Assembly (NCBI RefSeq): GCF_003054025.1 | Contig: NZ_QBKG01000007.1 | Span: forward strand, 62,001 to 126,000 | Reading direction: 5' to 3' | Length of the DNA: 64,000 nucleotides | Source of the DNA: Capnocytophaga leadbetteri | GTDB lineage: Bacteria; Bacteroidota; Bacteroidia; Flavobacteriales; Flavobacteriaceae | Shown: piece by piece, positions 8,867 to 17,750 of the stretch | How the letters are laid out: every line of letters begins with the position of its first letter | How positions within the stretch are numbered: position 1 is the stretch's first letter | Notes under the pieces: model-generated | Told to the model about the DNA's origin: nothing | The model's input: the letters and a program-made list of their open reading frames with translations, nothing else | The model's database searches: none | Made by a program: the position numbers and the translations under genes

Positions 8867-10147
8867 TTAATTATTTATCAGCCTTGCTAATTGCTCTGTT
8901 AAGGCTTTTCGGCTGTATCGTTCTATGCCTTGGGGAGTTGTGCTAAGGGTGCCTGCCTTAAACTGTTTGTAATAAGCCTCTAATTGTTGTTTCAGCAGGG
9001 TTTTATCCTCATAGCTTACAAAGGTGCCGGTCTGTGTTTCTGTAAGTATAGGGGTCACATCCCAGTCCTTAGGGCCTATGGCTATAATGGGTCTCCCCGA
9101 AACTATATATTCAAATAGCTTACCGGCTATAATCCCCTGAGTGTCTTCCGAATCTATCTCTATGAGTAGCAGTACCTGCGAGGATTTCTGCAATTGTACA
9201 GCCTGCTGATGACTTATGTATCCCTTATAAGTATAATAGGGGGTAAGCCCCTGATTATGAATTTCCTCTTCTATCTCTTCACTTACCTTACCTGCAAAAC
9301 AGAGGCTAAAATCTTCAGCAAAATGGGGTACTTCACGCACCATTTCAGCCAATACTTTCCATAGTATTTTGGGATTTCTGTCAGATAATAGCGAACCTAT
9401 ATGGGCGATAAGAAACTTTTCTGATAGGGGAGGGGTTACCGTTGTTTCAAGGTCATAACCATTGGTAATCACCGTTATAGGGGTATCAGTCAGCTTCTGA
9501 AAATCTCTTTTAGTCTTAAAACTAGTCGTTATTATTTTGTCTGAGAGTTGTAGCACTTCCTTTTCCCAATAATGCTGACGTGCATCAGCCCATCGGGTTA
9601 GCCGCAAGTCTTTGTAATAACCAATAGTAGTCCAAGGGTCACGAAAGTCGCTAATCCACTGCAAATAAGGTAATTGTTTCTTTAGTTGGTAACCTATTAA
9701 GTGCACGCTATGGGGGGGCGAAGTGGTAATAATCGTTTCTATATGCTGTTCGCGTATGTAAGCAGCGAGATATTTCACTGAGGGTTTTACCCAAAACTTG
9801 CGCGCATCGGGTATAAACAGATTGCCACGTATCCACAGCATCAGCTTTTCTAATACCGATACTTTCTTGCGAGGTATAATACCAGCGCTAATTTTTTGGG
9901 TTTTCTTCTTAGAAAAGAGCGATGCTAAGCCGTAAGGCTCCCATATAGGCTGCTTGATAATTTGTAGGTCTTCCGGCAGATCATCTGCTATAGCCTCATC
10001 AATAAGCGGATAAGTAGGATTTTCAGGAGTGTATATTATAGGCTCAATGCCAAAGTCGCGCAAATATTTGGCAAACTTCAGCCATCGTTGTACTCCAGGG
10101 CCACCTGCAGGTTTCCAGTAGTAAGTTATGATTAATACTTTTTTCAT
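8867..10147 (-). CDS. glycosyltransferase, family 4 (GT-B fold)
   Basis: The 426-residue protein starts with a beta strand and glycine loop typical of GT4 enzymes (ITYYWKPAGGPGVQRW). It has an ITTSPPHS strand, an ISDFRDPW motif, and a C-terminal donor-binding half with ITNGYD, the AHIGSLLSDRNP segment and a late acidic/glycine segment (GIIAGKLFEYIVSGRP). These features fit transfer of a sugar from a nucleotide-sugar to a cell-surface glycan or glycolipid. It stands alone between the recombinase region and mnmA, with no capsule cluster around it, so the acceptor cannot be named. Confidence 0.85.
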   Translation of the reverse strand: MKKVLIITYYWKPAGGPGVQRWLKFAKYLRDFGIEPIIYTPENPTYPLIDEAIADDLPEDLQIIKQPIWEPYGLASLFSKKKTQKISAGIIPRKKVSVLEKLMLWIRGNLFIPDARKFWVKPSVKYLAAYIREQHIETIITTSPPHSVHLIGYQLKKQLPYLQWISDFRDPWTTIGYYKDLRLTRWADARQHYWEKEVLQLSDKIITTSFKTKRDFQKLTDTPITVITNGYDLETTVTPPLSEKFLIAHIGSLLSDRNPKILWKVLAEMVREVPHFAEDFSLCFAGKVSEEIEEEIHNQGLTPYYTYKGYISHQQAVQLQKSSQVLLLIEIDSEDTQGIIAGKLFEYIVSGRPIIAIGPKDWDVTPILTETQTGTFVSYEDKTLLKQQLEAYYKQFKAGTLSTTPQGIERYSRKALTEQLARLINN

Positions 10148-10264
10148 ATATGCTATTAAGGCAAAGCCCTCTTTTCTACTTCACTATTTTACATAATATA
10201 CATTATAGATTAATCGTAGATAGCCCGAAATTAGGCTGAACAGCTTGCTGCCTTAAGTTAATCT

Positions 10265-11458
10265 TTAATTAATAACCCCGCTGCCTATAAGTTCATCATC
10301 AGTATACCACGCCGCAAATTGTCCTTCAGTGATAGCGCTTTGCGGTTCCTCAAAGTGTATGTACAAGCCATTAGGAGCGCGGTATAACACAGCCCGTTGT
10401 AGCGGTTGTCTGTAGCGTATCCTTACCATATACGTAGCTGTTTTTCCTTCTTTAAGGGCTAAATCTTCGCGTATCCAATGAATGTCAGATTCAGCTATAA
10501 ACAAAGCATTGCGAAACAACCCGCGATGTGCGTGCCCTTGTCCTGTATAGATAATATTTTCATCTATATCTGTCTCAATAACGAATAGTGGTTCTTTGGT
10601 GCCACCAACATTCAGCCCTTTGCGTTGCCCTTTAGTAAAATAATGGGCTCCTGAGTGGGTACCTACTTTTTTGCCGTCTTCTCGCTTATACACAAAGCGT
10701 TGCGATTGGTATTTCAATTCGCCCTCGTAAGTATCAAAAGCTCGTGGACGGTCAAAAGCAGCATAACCTTCCCAGTCGTTAGGTATTTCTATAATGTCGC
10801 CTTCTTTGGGCTGTAGTTTTTGCTGTAGAAATTCTGGCAAACGTACTTTTCCTACAAAGCATAGTCCTTGCGAATCTTTCTTATCTGCAGTTACTAAGTC
10901 TTGTGCTTTAGCGATAGCTCTCACCTCCGATTTTTGCAGTTCTCCTATCGGGAAAAGTGCCTTACTTAGCTGTTCCTGAGAGAGTTGGCATAAAAAATAC
11001 GATTGGTCTTTGTTAGCGTCTTTACCCGCTAATAGTCGGTATATGGGCTGTCCATTTACACTGATTTCTTCTTTTCGGCAATAATGCCCTGTAGCCACAT
11101 AGTCAGCCCCTAAGCTAAGGGCGAGTTTCATAAATACGTCGAATTTTATTTCGCGGTTGCACAGCACATCAGGGTTCGGAGTCCTGCCGTGCTCATACTC
11201 GTTAAACATATAGTCCACAATGCGTGCTTTATAGGGCTCACTCATATCCACTGTCTGAAAAGGGATACCCAATTTCTCAGCTACCAACAGGGCATCGTTA
11301 CTATCTTCTAACCAAGGACATTCATCCGAAATGGTTACCGAATCATCGTGCCAATTCTTCATAAAGAGCCCAATCACTTCATAACCTTGCTCTTTAAGCA
11401 GATACGCCGCCACACTACTGTCCACCCCTCCACTAAGTCCTACTACTACTCTTTTCAT
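10265..11458 (-). CDS. mnmA: tRNA-specific 2-thiouridylase MnmA
   Basis: MnmA adenylates uridine 34 of Lys, Glu and Gln tRNAs and replaces the oxygen at C2 with sulfur. The 397-residue protein has the PP-loop SGGVDSS at residues 9-15. Two catalytic cysteines appear at about 100 (in NPDVLCNRE) and 200 (in SQGLCFVG), exactly the pair used for persulfide transfer. Length and C-terminal beta-barrel segment fit the family. It is followed by a glycosyltransferase gene on the same strand and preceded by gldG, separated by about 60 bases of AT-rich repeat-like sequence. Confidence 0.97.
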   Translation of the reverse strand: MKRVVVGLSGGVDSSVAAYLLKEQGYEVIGLFMKNWHDDSVTISDECPWLEDSNDALLVAEKLGIPFQTVDMSEPYKARIVDYMFNEYEHGRTPNPDVLCNREIKFDVFMKLALSLGADYVATGHYCRKEEISVNGQPIYRLLAGKDANKDQSYFLCQLSQEQLSKALFPIGELQKSEVRAIAKAQDLVTADKKDSQGLCFVGKVRLPEFLQQKLQPKEGDIIEIPNDWEGYAAFDRPRAFDTYEGELKYQSQRFVYKREDGKKVGTHSGAHYFTKGQRKGLNVGGTKEPLFVIETDIDENIIYTGQGHAHRGLFRNALFIAESDIHWIREDLALKEGKTATYMVRIRYRQPLQRAVLYRAPNGLYIHFEEPQSAITEGQFAAWYTDDELIGSGVIN

Positions 11459-11521
11459 ATTTTTTATTTTAATTATTTACGTCCTCTAATTTCCTAATCG
11501 TCAAATCGTCAAATCGCCAAA

Positions 11522-13204
11522 TTATCTCTTGTTTTTCTTTCTATAAAAATACCCCGACAATAACATCACTATCACTAATGCTAAAAGCGGATATAAGAAA
11601 ACCTTTATTTGCCAAGCTCGGGCACTTTCAGCTACTTTTTCCTTGTCTAAAAATGCCAATTGTACTTTCTTGTTGCGCAATGTCAAAAACTCGGTATCGT
11701 CTAACAGATAGTTCATGGCATTTTGCAGAAAAGCCTTATTGTCATAGTATTTACTTGTCCAACGGTCAAAACCGAGTTCTAAAGGCATTTTGTGCTGACT
11801 GTCAAAATCGTTCTTAATAATATCGCCGTCCGATACCACTATCATTTTAGTAGGGCGACTTAGGGTCGCGTTTTCTTTCAGTTCTAATGGGCGTACCCTG
11901 TCTTTATACATCGATTTGAACTCCCCTTCTAATAGCACAGCCAAAGGAATATTGCCCTTTTTGTAAAGCTCTTTGTTCATCGCTTTTGGGTCTATACGCA
12001 AGTTGATTTCGCGCGGCGTGCCATCAGCTTTAGAGAAAGGCGAACTACTGAGCAGTACCGTCTTTTTCACCCCGTTTTTAAGTGTGTCTATACCGTTGGC
12101 AAACTGTAGCCTTACAGCATCTAAATTACTGTTTATTAAGTGGTTGTTACTCGATAGCACCATAGGATTATACACCCAAGGGATATTCATATACCGCGAT
12201 TGCGAGCCATCTCCTGTAGCCACTACTATTTCAGAAAAATAAAGGTCGTTTATTAAGGTGTAATTGAGGCGAAAACCGTACTGAAAAAACATATCAGTAA
12301 GGTTTAGGTCAAGAGGCATTGCCATAGTCACCCCACCTGTTTTGTACATATCTTCTAATGATACATTCACTTGGTCTATTAGCCATAGCACTCGCCCTCC
12401 GTTCATTATATATTGGTCTATTACCTGCTTTTGTTCGTCCGAAAAAGGACTTGTAGGCTTAGCTACCAATAGCAAGTCAAACTTTTCTAAATCTTTTAGG
12501 GTCTTTTCGGCATTAGTAGCCACCGAATCGAGTGTAAAAGGGGCAATAAAGTAGTATTCGCGTGCTGTTTTTAGGAAATCGTATAGATAAACGTCCTCCA
12601 AAGTCCCATTACTTCTTAGTATAGCTATCTTTTTTTGCTTTTTTACAGTGAATTTGTGTAGAGCATCAGTCAAGTTGTACTCTAATCGCTGTACCGAGTT
12701 CTGCACTCGCTCTTGGTCAGTAGTGCCAAGTTTGTCGATAAATAGGCGTACTTTTTCTACTCGCTTGCCATCGCTTATTACAGCCCAAGGGAATATATAT
12801 TCTACTGACGATTTACCGGCTTCTGTTTGTGCTATCTGCAGCGGTTGCAGTCCGTTATTTATAAGGTTTTGTATAGCAGCATCAGCGTTGGGTTCATCTT
12901 CAAGCGGATTCACGAAATTCACGATTAAGTGGTCATTAGCAGCCGTATATTCCTCTAATAGCTGTATCGCCTCAGTCTGTAGTTTTTTAAATTCAGTAGG
13001 AATATTACCCTTCAGCAGCACATCTATTACTAAAGGTTGCTGTATTTGGCTTAGGGTCTTGCGCGTAGTTTCCGATAGGGTATAACGCTTGTCTTGTGTT
13101 AGGTCGATACGGCTGTGCCATTGTTGGGCTATATAGTTGATAACCAGTAGCAAAAGTAGTGCCCCCCCTACCCTACTGAACGTATTATTAAAGTATCTTT
13201 TCAT
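11522..13204 (-). CDS. gldG: gliding-motility ABC transporter substrate-binding protein GldG
   Basis: GldG is required with GldA and GldF for gliding in Flavobacterium. The 560-residue protein has an N-terminal membrane segment (LLLLLVINYIAQQ) followed by the DLTQDKRYTLSE signature, a large extracytoplasmic domain, and a C-terminal membrane anchor (FLYPLLALVIVMLLSGYF) before a basic tail. Its start overlaps the end of gldF by 4 bases, showing translational coupling. The ATPase partner GldA is not in the window, as is usual since gldA often lies elsewhere. Confidence 0.95.
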   Translation of the reverse strand: MKRYFNNTFSRVGGALLLLLVINYIAQQWHSRIDLTQDKRYTLSETTRKTLSQIQQPLVIDVLLKGNIPTEFKKLQTEAIQLLEEYTAANDHLIVNFVNPLEDEPNADAAIQNLINNGLQPLQIAQTEAGKSSVEYIFPWAVISDGKRVEKVRLFIDKLGTTDQERVQNSVQRLEYNLTDALHKFTVKKQKKIAILRSNGTLEDVYLYDFLKTAREYYFIAPFTLDSVATNAEKTLKDLEKFDLLLVAKPTSPFSDEQKQVIDQYIMNGGRVLWLIDQVNVSLEDMYKTGGVTMAMPLDLNLTDMFFQYGFRLNYTLINDLYFSEIVVATGDGSQSRYMNIPWVYNPMVLSSNNHLINSNLDAVRLQFANGIDTLKNGVKKTVLLSSSPFSKADGTPREINLRIDPKAMNKELYKKGNIPLAVLLEGEFKSMYKDRVRPLELKENATLSRPTKMIVVSDGDIIKNDFDSQHKMPLELGFDRWTSKYYDNKAFLQNAMNYLLDDTEFLTLRNKKVQLAFLDKEKVAESARAWQIKVFLYPLLALVIVMLLSGYFYRKKNKR

Positions 13205-13917
13205 CGTTTATAGGCTTTGAGTGATAAGGTAGTGAGATATATAAAAAATAGTATAATAGACAAAAAATAGATAATATTACGAGTGTCAAGTACCCCACGC
13301 GAAATAGCGTCAAAATGCACTTGCAGCCCATAACCCGTAGCATCAGGCAGCAGCAAACTTAGCAATTGGTCAAAGCCAAAGAAGAAAAAGAAGCACAAAA
13401 AGGCAGCCAGTACAAACGATACCATCTGGCTGCTACCAATAGCTGAAGCCCATAGCCCTATAGCGGCAAAAGTAGCGATAAGCAAGAACAGAGCGATATA
13501 CGAGCCTACTGTCTCAGCGATACCCAAATTACCCACAGGATTACCCAACACCCATAGCATATATACGAAAATTACAGAAGGTAATAAGGTGATAAAGAGC
13601 AAAAAGAGAACGCCCAAATACTTACCGAGTACTATTTGCAGGGTGCTAACAGGTTTAGTGAAGAGCAGAGATAGCATACCACTGCGTTTTTCTTCAGAAA
13701 TACTGCGCATCGTCAGGGCAGGTACTAAGAAAACGAACAGCCACGATGAGAGGCGAAAAAAGGGTAGTAAGTCAGCAAACCCAGCGTTAAAAAGGTTATA
13801 ATCAGTTTTGAAAACACATAAGAACAGCCCGTTAAGCACTACGAATAGCCCTATAATGGTGAGCCCAATAGCCGAAGTAAAAAAATAACGGACTTCTTTT
13901 TTGAATAATGCATACAT
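13201..13917 (-). CDS. gldF: gliding-motility ABC transporter permease GldF
   Basis: The chosen start gives MYALFKKEVRYFF, 9 codons inside the longest frame. It is supported by the promoter -7 box at 13942-13949, which leaves only a short leader. The roughly 238-residue protein has six hydrophobic membrane segments and the RSISEEKRSGMLSLLFTKPV cytoplasmic segment common to ABC-2-type permeases of this family (written here in the 20-residue limit). It forms the membrane channel of the GldAFG transporter. Overlap with gldG marks an operon. Confidence 0.95.
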   Translation of the reverse strand: MYALFKKEVRYFFTSAIGLTIIGLFVVLNGLFLCVFKTDYNLFNAGFADLLPFFRLSSWLFVFLVPALTMRSISEEKRSGMLSLLFTKPVSTLQIVLGKYLGVLFLLFITLLPSVIFVYMLWVLGNPVGNLGIAETVGSYIALFLLIATFAAIGLWASAIGSSQMVSFVLAAFLCFFFFFGFDQLLSLLLPDATGYGLQVHFDAISRGVLDTRNIIYFLSIILFFIYLTTLSLKAYKR

Positions 13918-13941
13918 AGTTATCAATATTCTATTGCGCTG

Positions 13942-13972
13942 CAAAAGTAGTAATTAATTGGCAAATGAGCAA
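13942..13972 (-). promoter_or_regulatory. gldFG promoter (Bacteroidota sigma-A type)
   Basis: On the minus strand a TTG (plus-strand CAA at 13970-13972) and TACTTTTG (13942-13949) are separated by 20 bases, matching the Bacteroidota consensus. The TTG lies within one of the GCAAATGAGCAAATT repeats. Confidence 0.7.
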
Positions 13973-14025
13973 ATTTACTCATTTTCCAATTGGCTAATTT
14001 GCTCATTTGCTAATTTACTCCAGCC
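13950..14025. repeat. AT-rich CAAAT(G/T)AGC-type repeat array
   Basis: Successive short units of the form GCAAATGAGCAAATT, in both orientations, occupy the DNA upstream of gldF. The same class of units appears at about 11490-11520, 14236-14270, 17100-17135, 42960-43060 and 55645-55780. No coding potential is seen. Confidence 0.6.
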
Positions 14026-14139
14026 TTCCCAATCTCTTTCTCAGAAAATTTTTCTATTTACACCTACCCTTTACTTTAGATATAGGAAAGATACAAGAAG
14101 AGCGAACAATTAGCGAAAGATGAGCGAAGTATAAACGTC
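14021..14139 (+). repeat. dispersed composite intergenic element, copy A
   Basis: The order of blocks is CAGCCTTCCC, CTCAGAAAA, an ACCCTTTAC segment, GATATAGGAAAGATAC, then GAAGAGCGAA and a second GAGCGAAG, ending near AACGTC. The same blocks in the same order appear in inverse orientation at 37917-38001, and partly at 54706-54850 and 24691-24766. The rest of this intergenic stretch to 14270 is pyrimidine-rich and holds no gene. Confidence 0.55.
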
Positions 14140-14274
14140 TAATTATCCTCCCCAAACCAGAAAAATATGCTACCTCCACCCTATTTACCCTATCCTCTCA
14201 AACTTCTCAATTCTCTCAGCCCTCCCATTAACCTAAGTAGCAAATCAGCAAATCGACAAATTTCCTAATTAAAA

Positions 14275-14306
14275 TTTGGTACTTTCAAAAAAATGTAATA
14301 CATTTG
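14275..14306 (+). promoter_or_regulatory. promoter of the exported TPR protein gene
   Basis: TTTG at 14275-14278 and TACATTTG at 14299-14306 with a 20-base spacer fit the Bacteroidota -33/-7 consensus. Transcription would start about 40 bases before the ATG at 14351, which rules out the earlier in-frame start at 14276. Confidence 0.8.
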
Positions 14307-14350
14307 CCACTCGAAATACGTATAAAACAAGGTTAAAATTACAAAACAAT

Positions 14351-15610
14351 ATGAAAAAACCATTATTAATTGCTGCTTCTCTACTTATTTCAGTAGCAGC
14401 TTTCGCACAGAAAAAAGAACTCAAAGAGATTGAAAAACAAATCCGTAAAGGCGATTTAACTACTGCTCAAGCTGGCTTAAAATCCCTAAAAACAGCGGTA
14501 GAAGGTACCGAGTTTGCTCCTCAGTACTACTTCTTAGAAGCGCAAGCCAATGTTGAAATGGCTAAGAAAAATACCAATGTAATAGGCTCTTTACAAGCAG
14601 CAGGGCAAGCATTTACTAAAGTAAGACAACTCGAAGGTGGTAAAGGTAAATACACCTCTCAGCTAAAAGAATTGTCTAATGATGTTATCAATATCGCTGC
14701 CAAACAAGCTGACCAAAACTACAAAAGCAAAAACTATAAGAATGCTGCTATCGCTTTCGAGCAAGTATACCGTTTAAGCCCTCAAGATACTGTTTTCTTA
14801 TACAATGCTGCTGTAGTATCTGTAGAAGGTAAAGATTATGACAAGGCTGTAAAACTCTATACAGAGCTTAAAGATTTAGGATACGATGGTAGCGAAACCC
14901 TTTATATTGCTACTAATAAGCAAACTAAAAAAGAAGAAACTTTCGGTGATAAAAACCAACGCGACCTAATGGTGAAAGCCAATACACACGAAAAACCACG
15001 TACCGAAAAAACACCTTCTAAACGCGCTGACATCGTTAAGAATATTGCGTTTATCTACGTAGAGCAACACAAAACTGAAGACGCTATCAAAGCTTTCGAA
15101 GATGCTAAAAAAGCATATCCAAAAGATGCTAACATCATCCTTGCAGAAGCTAACGTATACTTGCAATTAGATAATAAAGACAAGTTCAAAGAACTAATGC
15201 AAGAAGCTGCACAGCTCGACCCTAATAATGCTGACTTACACTATAATATAGGTGTTATCAATATGCAACAAGGCAACGTACTCGAAGCGCGTAAGGCTTT
15301 TGAACAAGCTCTAAAAATTAAACCAAGCTATGCCGATGCAGCCCTCAATATTTCAACTACTTATATCAACGAAGGTAACGGACTTATTGAGAAAATGAAT
15401 GCTTTAGGTAATTCTACTGCTGACATTAAGAAGTTCAATGAGTTACGCGACCAAAAAGATGATTTGTTCAAAAAAGGTGCTGAAATATTAGAGAATTTCA
15501 CTAAATCTAACGGAAATGTAGAAAATATCTTAGAGCAACTTAAGAATATCTATGGTGCTTTAGGCGATAGCGCTAACTTCCAACGTGTTAAAAAATTATT
15601 AGGACAATAA
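14351..15610 (+). CDS. exported tetratricopeptide-repeat protein
   Basis: The start at 14351 gives a clear signal peptide (KKPLLIAASLLISVAAFAQ), and the promoter at 14275-14306 agrees. The mature part is helical, with TPR units most obvious around residues 105-185 and 230-345 (for example ADLHYNIGVINMQQGN and ARKAFEQALKIKPSYA). TPR proteins scaffold protein complexes; here the location would be periplasm or outer-membrane face. Similar exported TPR proteins are common in Flavobacteriia, but a specific role cannot be assigned. The gene stands alone and ends at a terminator. Confidence 0.85.
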   Translation: MKKPLLIAASLLISVAAFAQKKELKEIEKQIRKGDLTTAQAGLKSLKTAVEGTEFAPQYYFLEAQANVEMAKKNTNVIGSLQAAGQAFTKVRQLEGGKGKYTSQLKELSNDVINIAAKQADQNYKSKNYKNAAIAFEQVYRLSPQDTVFLYNAAVVSVEGKDYDKAVKLYTELKDLGYDGSETLYIATNKQTKKEETFGDKNQRDLMVKANTHEKPRTEKTPSKRADIVKNIAFIYVEQHKTEDAIKAFEDAKKAYPKDANIILAEANVYLQLDNKDKFKELMQEAAQLDPNNADLHYNIGVINMQQGNVLEARKAFEQALKIKPSYADAALNISTTYINEGNGLIEKMNALGNSTADIKKFNELRDQKDDLFKKGAEILENFTKSNGNVENILEQLKNIYGALGDSANFQRVKKLLGQ

Positions 15611-15650
15611 TAAATCAAAGGAATTACTATTTTAGTAATACCTAAAAATA

Positions 15651-15685
15651 AAAAGTAGGAATAAACTCAATTCCTACTTTTTTTA
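15651..15685 (+). terminator. terminator after the TPR gene
   Basis: A 12-bp stem (15651-15662 with 15670-15681) around AGTAGGAAT / ATTCCTACT, followed by a run of T. It lies 40 bases after the TPR gene and just before truA. Confidence 0.85.
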
Positions 15686-15702
15686 TTACAATTGTAAGAG
15701 AT

Positions 15703-16455
15703 ATGCGTTACTTTATTGAATTCTCATATAACGGCAAAAACTATCACGGCTGGCAGCTACAGCCCAAGGCTATCACTGTGCAAGGGGTACTGCAAAACGC
15801 TCTGACTACTATTCTCAGAGAAGAAATCAGTGTGATAGGTGCAGGTCGTACCGATAGCGGTGTACACGCCTTGCAGATGTTCGCTCATTTTGATACTGAA
15901 CGCGAACTTTCTGATGATTTAGTGCGGAAACTCAATGCTTTCTTGCCGTATGATATAGCAGTACATAGCATTCGTGCGGTAAAAACCGATGCTCACGCCC
16001 GTTTTGATGCTCTAAAGCGCACCTATCAATACCATATAAGCATTGAAAAATCGCCTTTTAGGTATGATTACAGTATGCCTCTCACTCTCCCTCTCAATGT
16101 CGATGTGATGAATGAGGCTGCCCAAATACTTTTTGACTATACTGACTTTCAGTGTTTTTCTAAAACCCATACCGATGTAAAGACGTTTAATTGTAAAATC
16201 TATGAAGCTCATTGGGTAAAGGTAGAGGGTGAACTTGTATTTACCATTACGGCCGATCGTTTTCTGCGCAATATGGTGCGTGCTATCGTGGGTACACTTA
16301 TCAATGTCGGATTACAAAAGCTCTCTCTCACTGGTTTTGAGGATATTATCATCAGCAAAAGCCGTAGCAAGGCGGGAGCCTCAGTACCTGCTTGTGGACT
16401 GTTCCTCGCTCAAGTAACCTACCCAGAAGAGATCTTCTTACAAAAAAGTAACTAA
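15703..16455 (+). CDS. truA: tRNA pseudouridine(38-40) synthase TruA
   Basis: TruA converts uridines 38, 39 and 40 in the anticodon arm of many tRNAs to pseudouridine. The 250-residue protein contains the family motif GAGRTDSGVHA with the catalytic Asp at residue 51, and the C-terminal RFLRNMVRAIVGTL motif. Length is normal. The gene lies between two terminator or promoter signals and reads as a single unit. Confidence 0.97.
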   Translation: MRYFIEFSYNGKNYHGWQLQPKAITVQGVLQNALTTILREEISVIGAGRTDSGVHALQMFAHFDTERELSDDLVRKLNAFLPYDIAVHSIRAVKTDAHARFDALKRTYQYHISIEKSPFRYDYSMPLTLPLNVDVMNEAAQILFDYTDFQCFSKTHTDVKTFNCKIYEAHWVKVEGELVFTITADRFLRNMVRAIVGTLINVGLQKLSLTGFEDIIISKSRSKAGASVPACGLFLAQVTYPEEIFLQKSN

Positions 16456-16482
16456 ATATTAGCATTATTCAACTAAAATGAG

Positions 16483-16490
16483 TACTTTTG
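16483..16490 (+). promoter_or_regulatory. -7 box for the following membrane-TPR gene
   Basis: TACTTTTG lies 26 bases before the ATG at 16517. The -33 region is weak, so only the -7 box is claimed. Confidence 0.5.
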
Positions 16491-16516
16491 CAAACTTTTA
16501 AGAAAATTATATAGAA

Positions 16517-17041
16517 ATGAAATATCTACAGAACAAATATCTGAAATTAGTAGTAGCTGCCCTTATAGTAGTTTGGGCTGTATATCAGTTTGTACAAGGC
16601 AATATAGGCAATGGTATCGCCTTGATATTGTTATCACTTTTCCCTATATTGCTCTATTTTCGCAACGAGTTTATTCTTCTCACTTTCTTGCGCTTGCGCA
16701 AACAAGATTTTGAAGGAATGGAAAAATGGCTTAGCAAAATAGTTGATCCTGAAACTGCCTTATTGCGCAAACAGCAGGGGTATTACAACTATATGTACGG
16801 AGTTATCTACACTCGCAAGAACCTTACCCAAGCTGAAAAGTACTTCCGCAAAGCGCTCCAATTAGGTCTCACTATGGATTACGACAAGGCAATGGTTAAG
16901 ATGAGTTTAGCCGGCATAATGATTCAGAAACGCAAAAAGCGTGAAGCCCAAGAACTACTAACAGAAGCTAAAAAGCTCGACAAACAAAATATGATGACTG
17001 AGCAAATCAAGATGTTACAACAACAACTCAAAAAGATTTAA
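16517..17041 (+). CDS. membrane-anchored small TPR protein
   Basis: The 174-residue product has two hydrophobic segments near the N-terminus (about residues 9-24 and 31-46) separated by a short polar turn. A cytoplasmic helical part follows with TPR-like units (QAEKYFRKALQLGL and KKREAQELLTEAKKLD). It is not a family I can name. The arrangement suggests an inner-membrane protein presenting a protein-binding surface. It ends in a bidirectional terminator. Confidence 0.75.
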   Translation: MKYLQNKYLKLVVAALIVVWAVYQFVQGNIGNGIALILLSLFPILLYFRNEFILLTFLRLRKQDFEGMEKWLSKIVDPETALLRKQQGYYNYMYGVIYTRKNLTQAEKYFRKALQLGLTMDYDKAMVKMSLAGIMIQKRKKREAQELLTEAKKLDKQNMMTEQIKMLQQQLKKI

Positions 17042-17089
17042 ATGAAAAAGTGGTTAGCACCTATATCGGTACTTAACCACTTTTTCATT
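17041..17089. terminator. bidirectional terminator
   Basis: A perfect 16-bp stem (17041-17056 with 17074-17089) around GAAAAAGTGGTTA, flanked by A and T runs. It separates the membrane-TPR gene from convergent rsmG. Confidence 0.9.
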
Positions 17090-17117
17090 TTCTTATTAGT
17101 TAAATCAGCAAATCGCC

Positions 17118-17738
17118 TCATTGACAAATCAAATATACTACTTTCTTTGTCTCAAAAAAAGATTCCTCAAAATACTCACTAATAGCAGTTACCTCTGCTT
17201 TAGGGAATGGAGCCAACTCATTAGTAAGGTCGCCTCCTTTCAAGTAGAGGATACCATTAGCTAACTCATTCTTCGATTGCTTCTTAAACTTCCCTTTCAC
17301 CCAAGGCACAAAGTCCTGCATTTGGGTTACGGCTCTGCTTACTACGAAATCATAACTGCCTTTTAGCTCCTCAGCTCTTATCTGCATAGCAGTTACATTT
17401 TTTAGTCCCAAGGCATTTACTACTTCTTGCACTACTTTAATCTTCTTTCCTATCGAATCAACCAAAGTGAAATTGCATTCAGGGAAAAGTACTGCTAAAG
17501 GTATCCCAGGGAAGCCCCCACCAGTCCCCACATCCAATATATCAGTACCTTTGCAGAAGTTAATTCGTTTAGCTATAGCTAAGCTGTGTAGCACGTGCCG
17601 CTCATAAAAGTCACTCATATCTTTTCTCGAGATGACATTTATTTTAGCATTCCATTCCTCGTAAAGAGGTTTAAGTTGTGCAAATTGTCGTTGTTGTTCC
17701 TCACTCAATTGAGGAAAGTATTTATTGATTATTTCCAT
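17118..17738 (-). CDS. rsmG: 16S rRNA (guanine-527-N7)-methyltransferase RsmG
   Basis: RsmG (formerly GidB) methylates G527 of 16S rRNA; its loss gives low-level streptomycin resistance in other bacteria. The 206-residue protein has the S-adenosylmethionine loop DVGTGGGFPGIPLA and the FYERHVLHSL segment typical of the family, plus the SRAVTQM stretch. It follows the THUMP-like methyltransferase gene by 12 bases on the same strand, so the two are likely co-transcribed. Confidence 0.96.
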   Translation of the reverse strand: MEIINKYFPQLSEEQQRQFAQLKPLYEEWNAKINVISRKDMSDFYERHVLHSLAIAKRINFCKGTDILDVGTGGGFPGIPLAVLFPECNFTLVDSIGKKIKVVQEVVNALGLKNVTAMQIRAEELKGSYDFVVSRAVTQMQDFVPWVKGKFKKQSKNELANGILYLKGGDLTNELAPFPKAEVTAISEYFEESFFETKKVVYLICQ

Positions 17739-17750
17739 ATTTGCTATATA

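Noticed and set aside
12648-13085. 145-residue frame opposite gldG
   Set aside because: Antisense shadow with Ser/Cys-rich low-complexity sequence.
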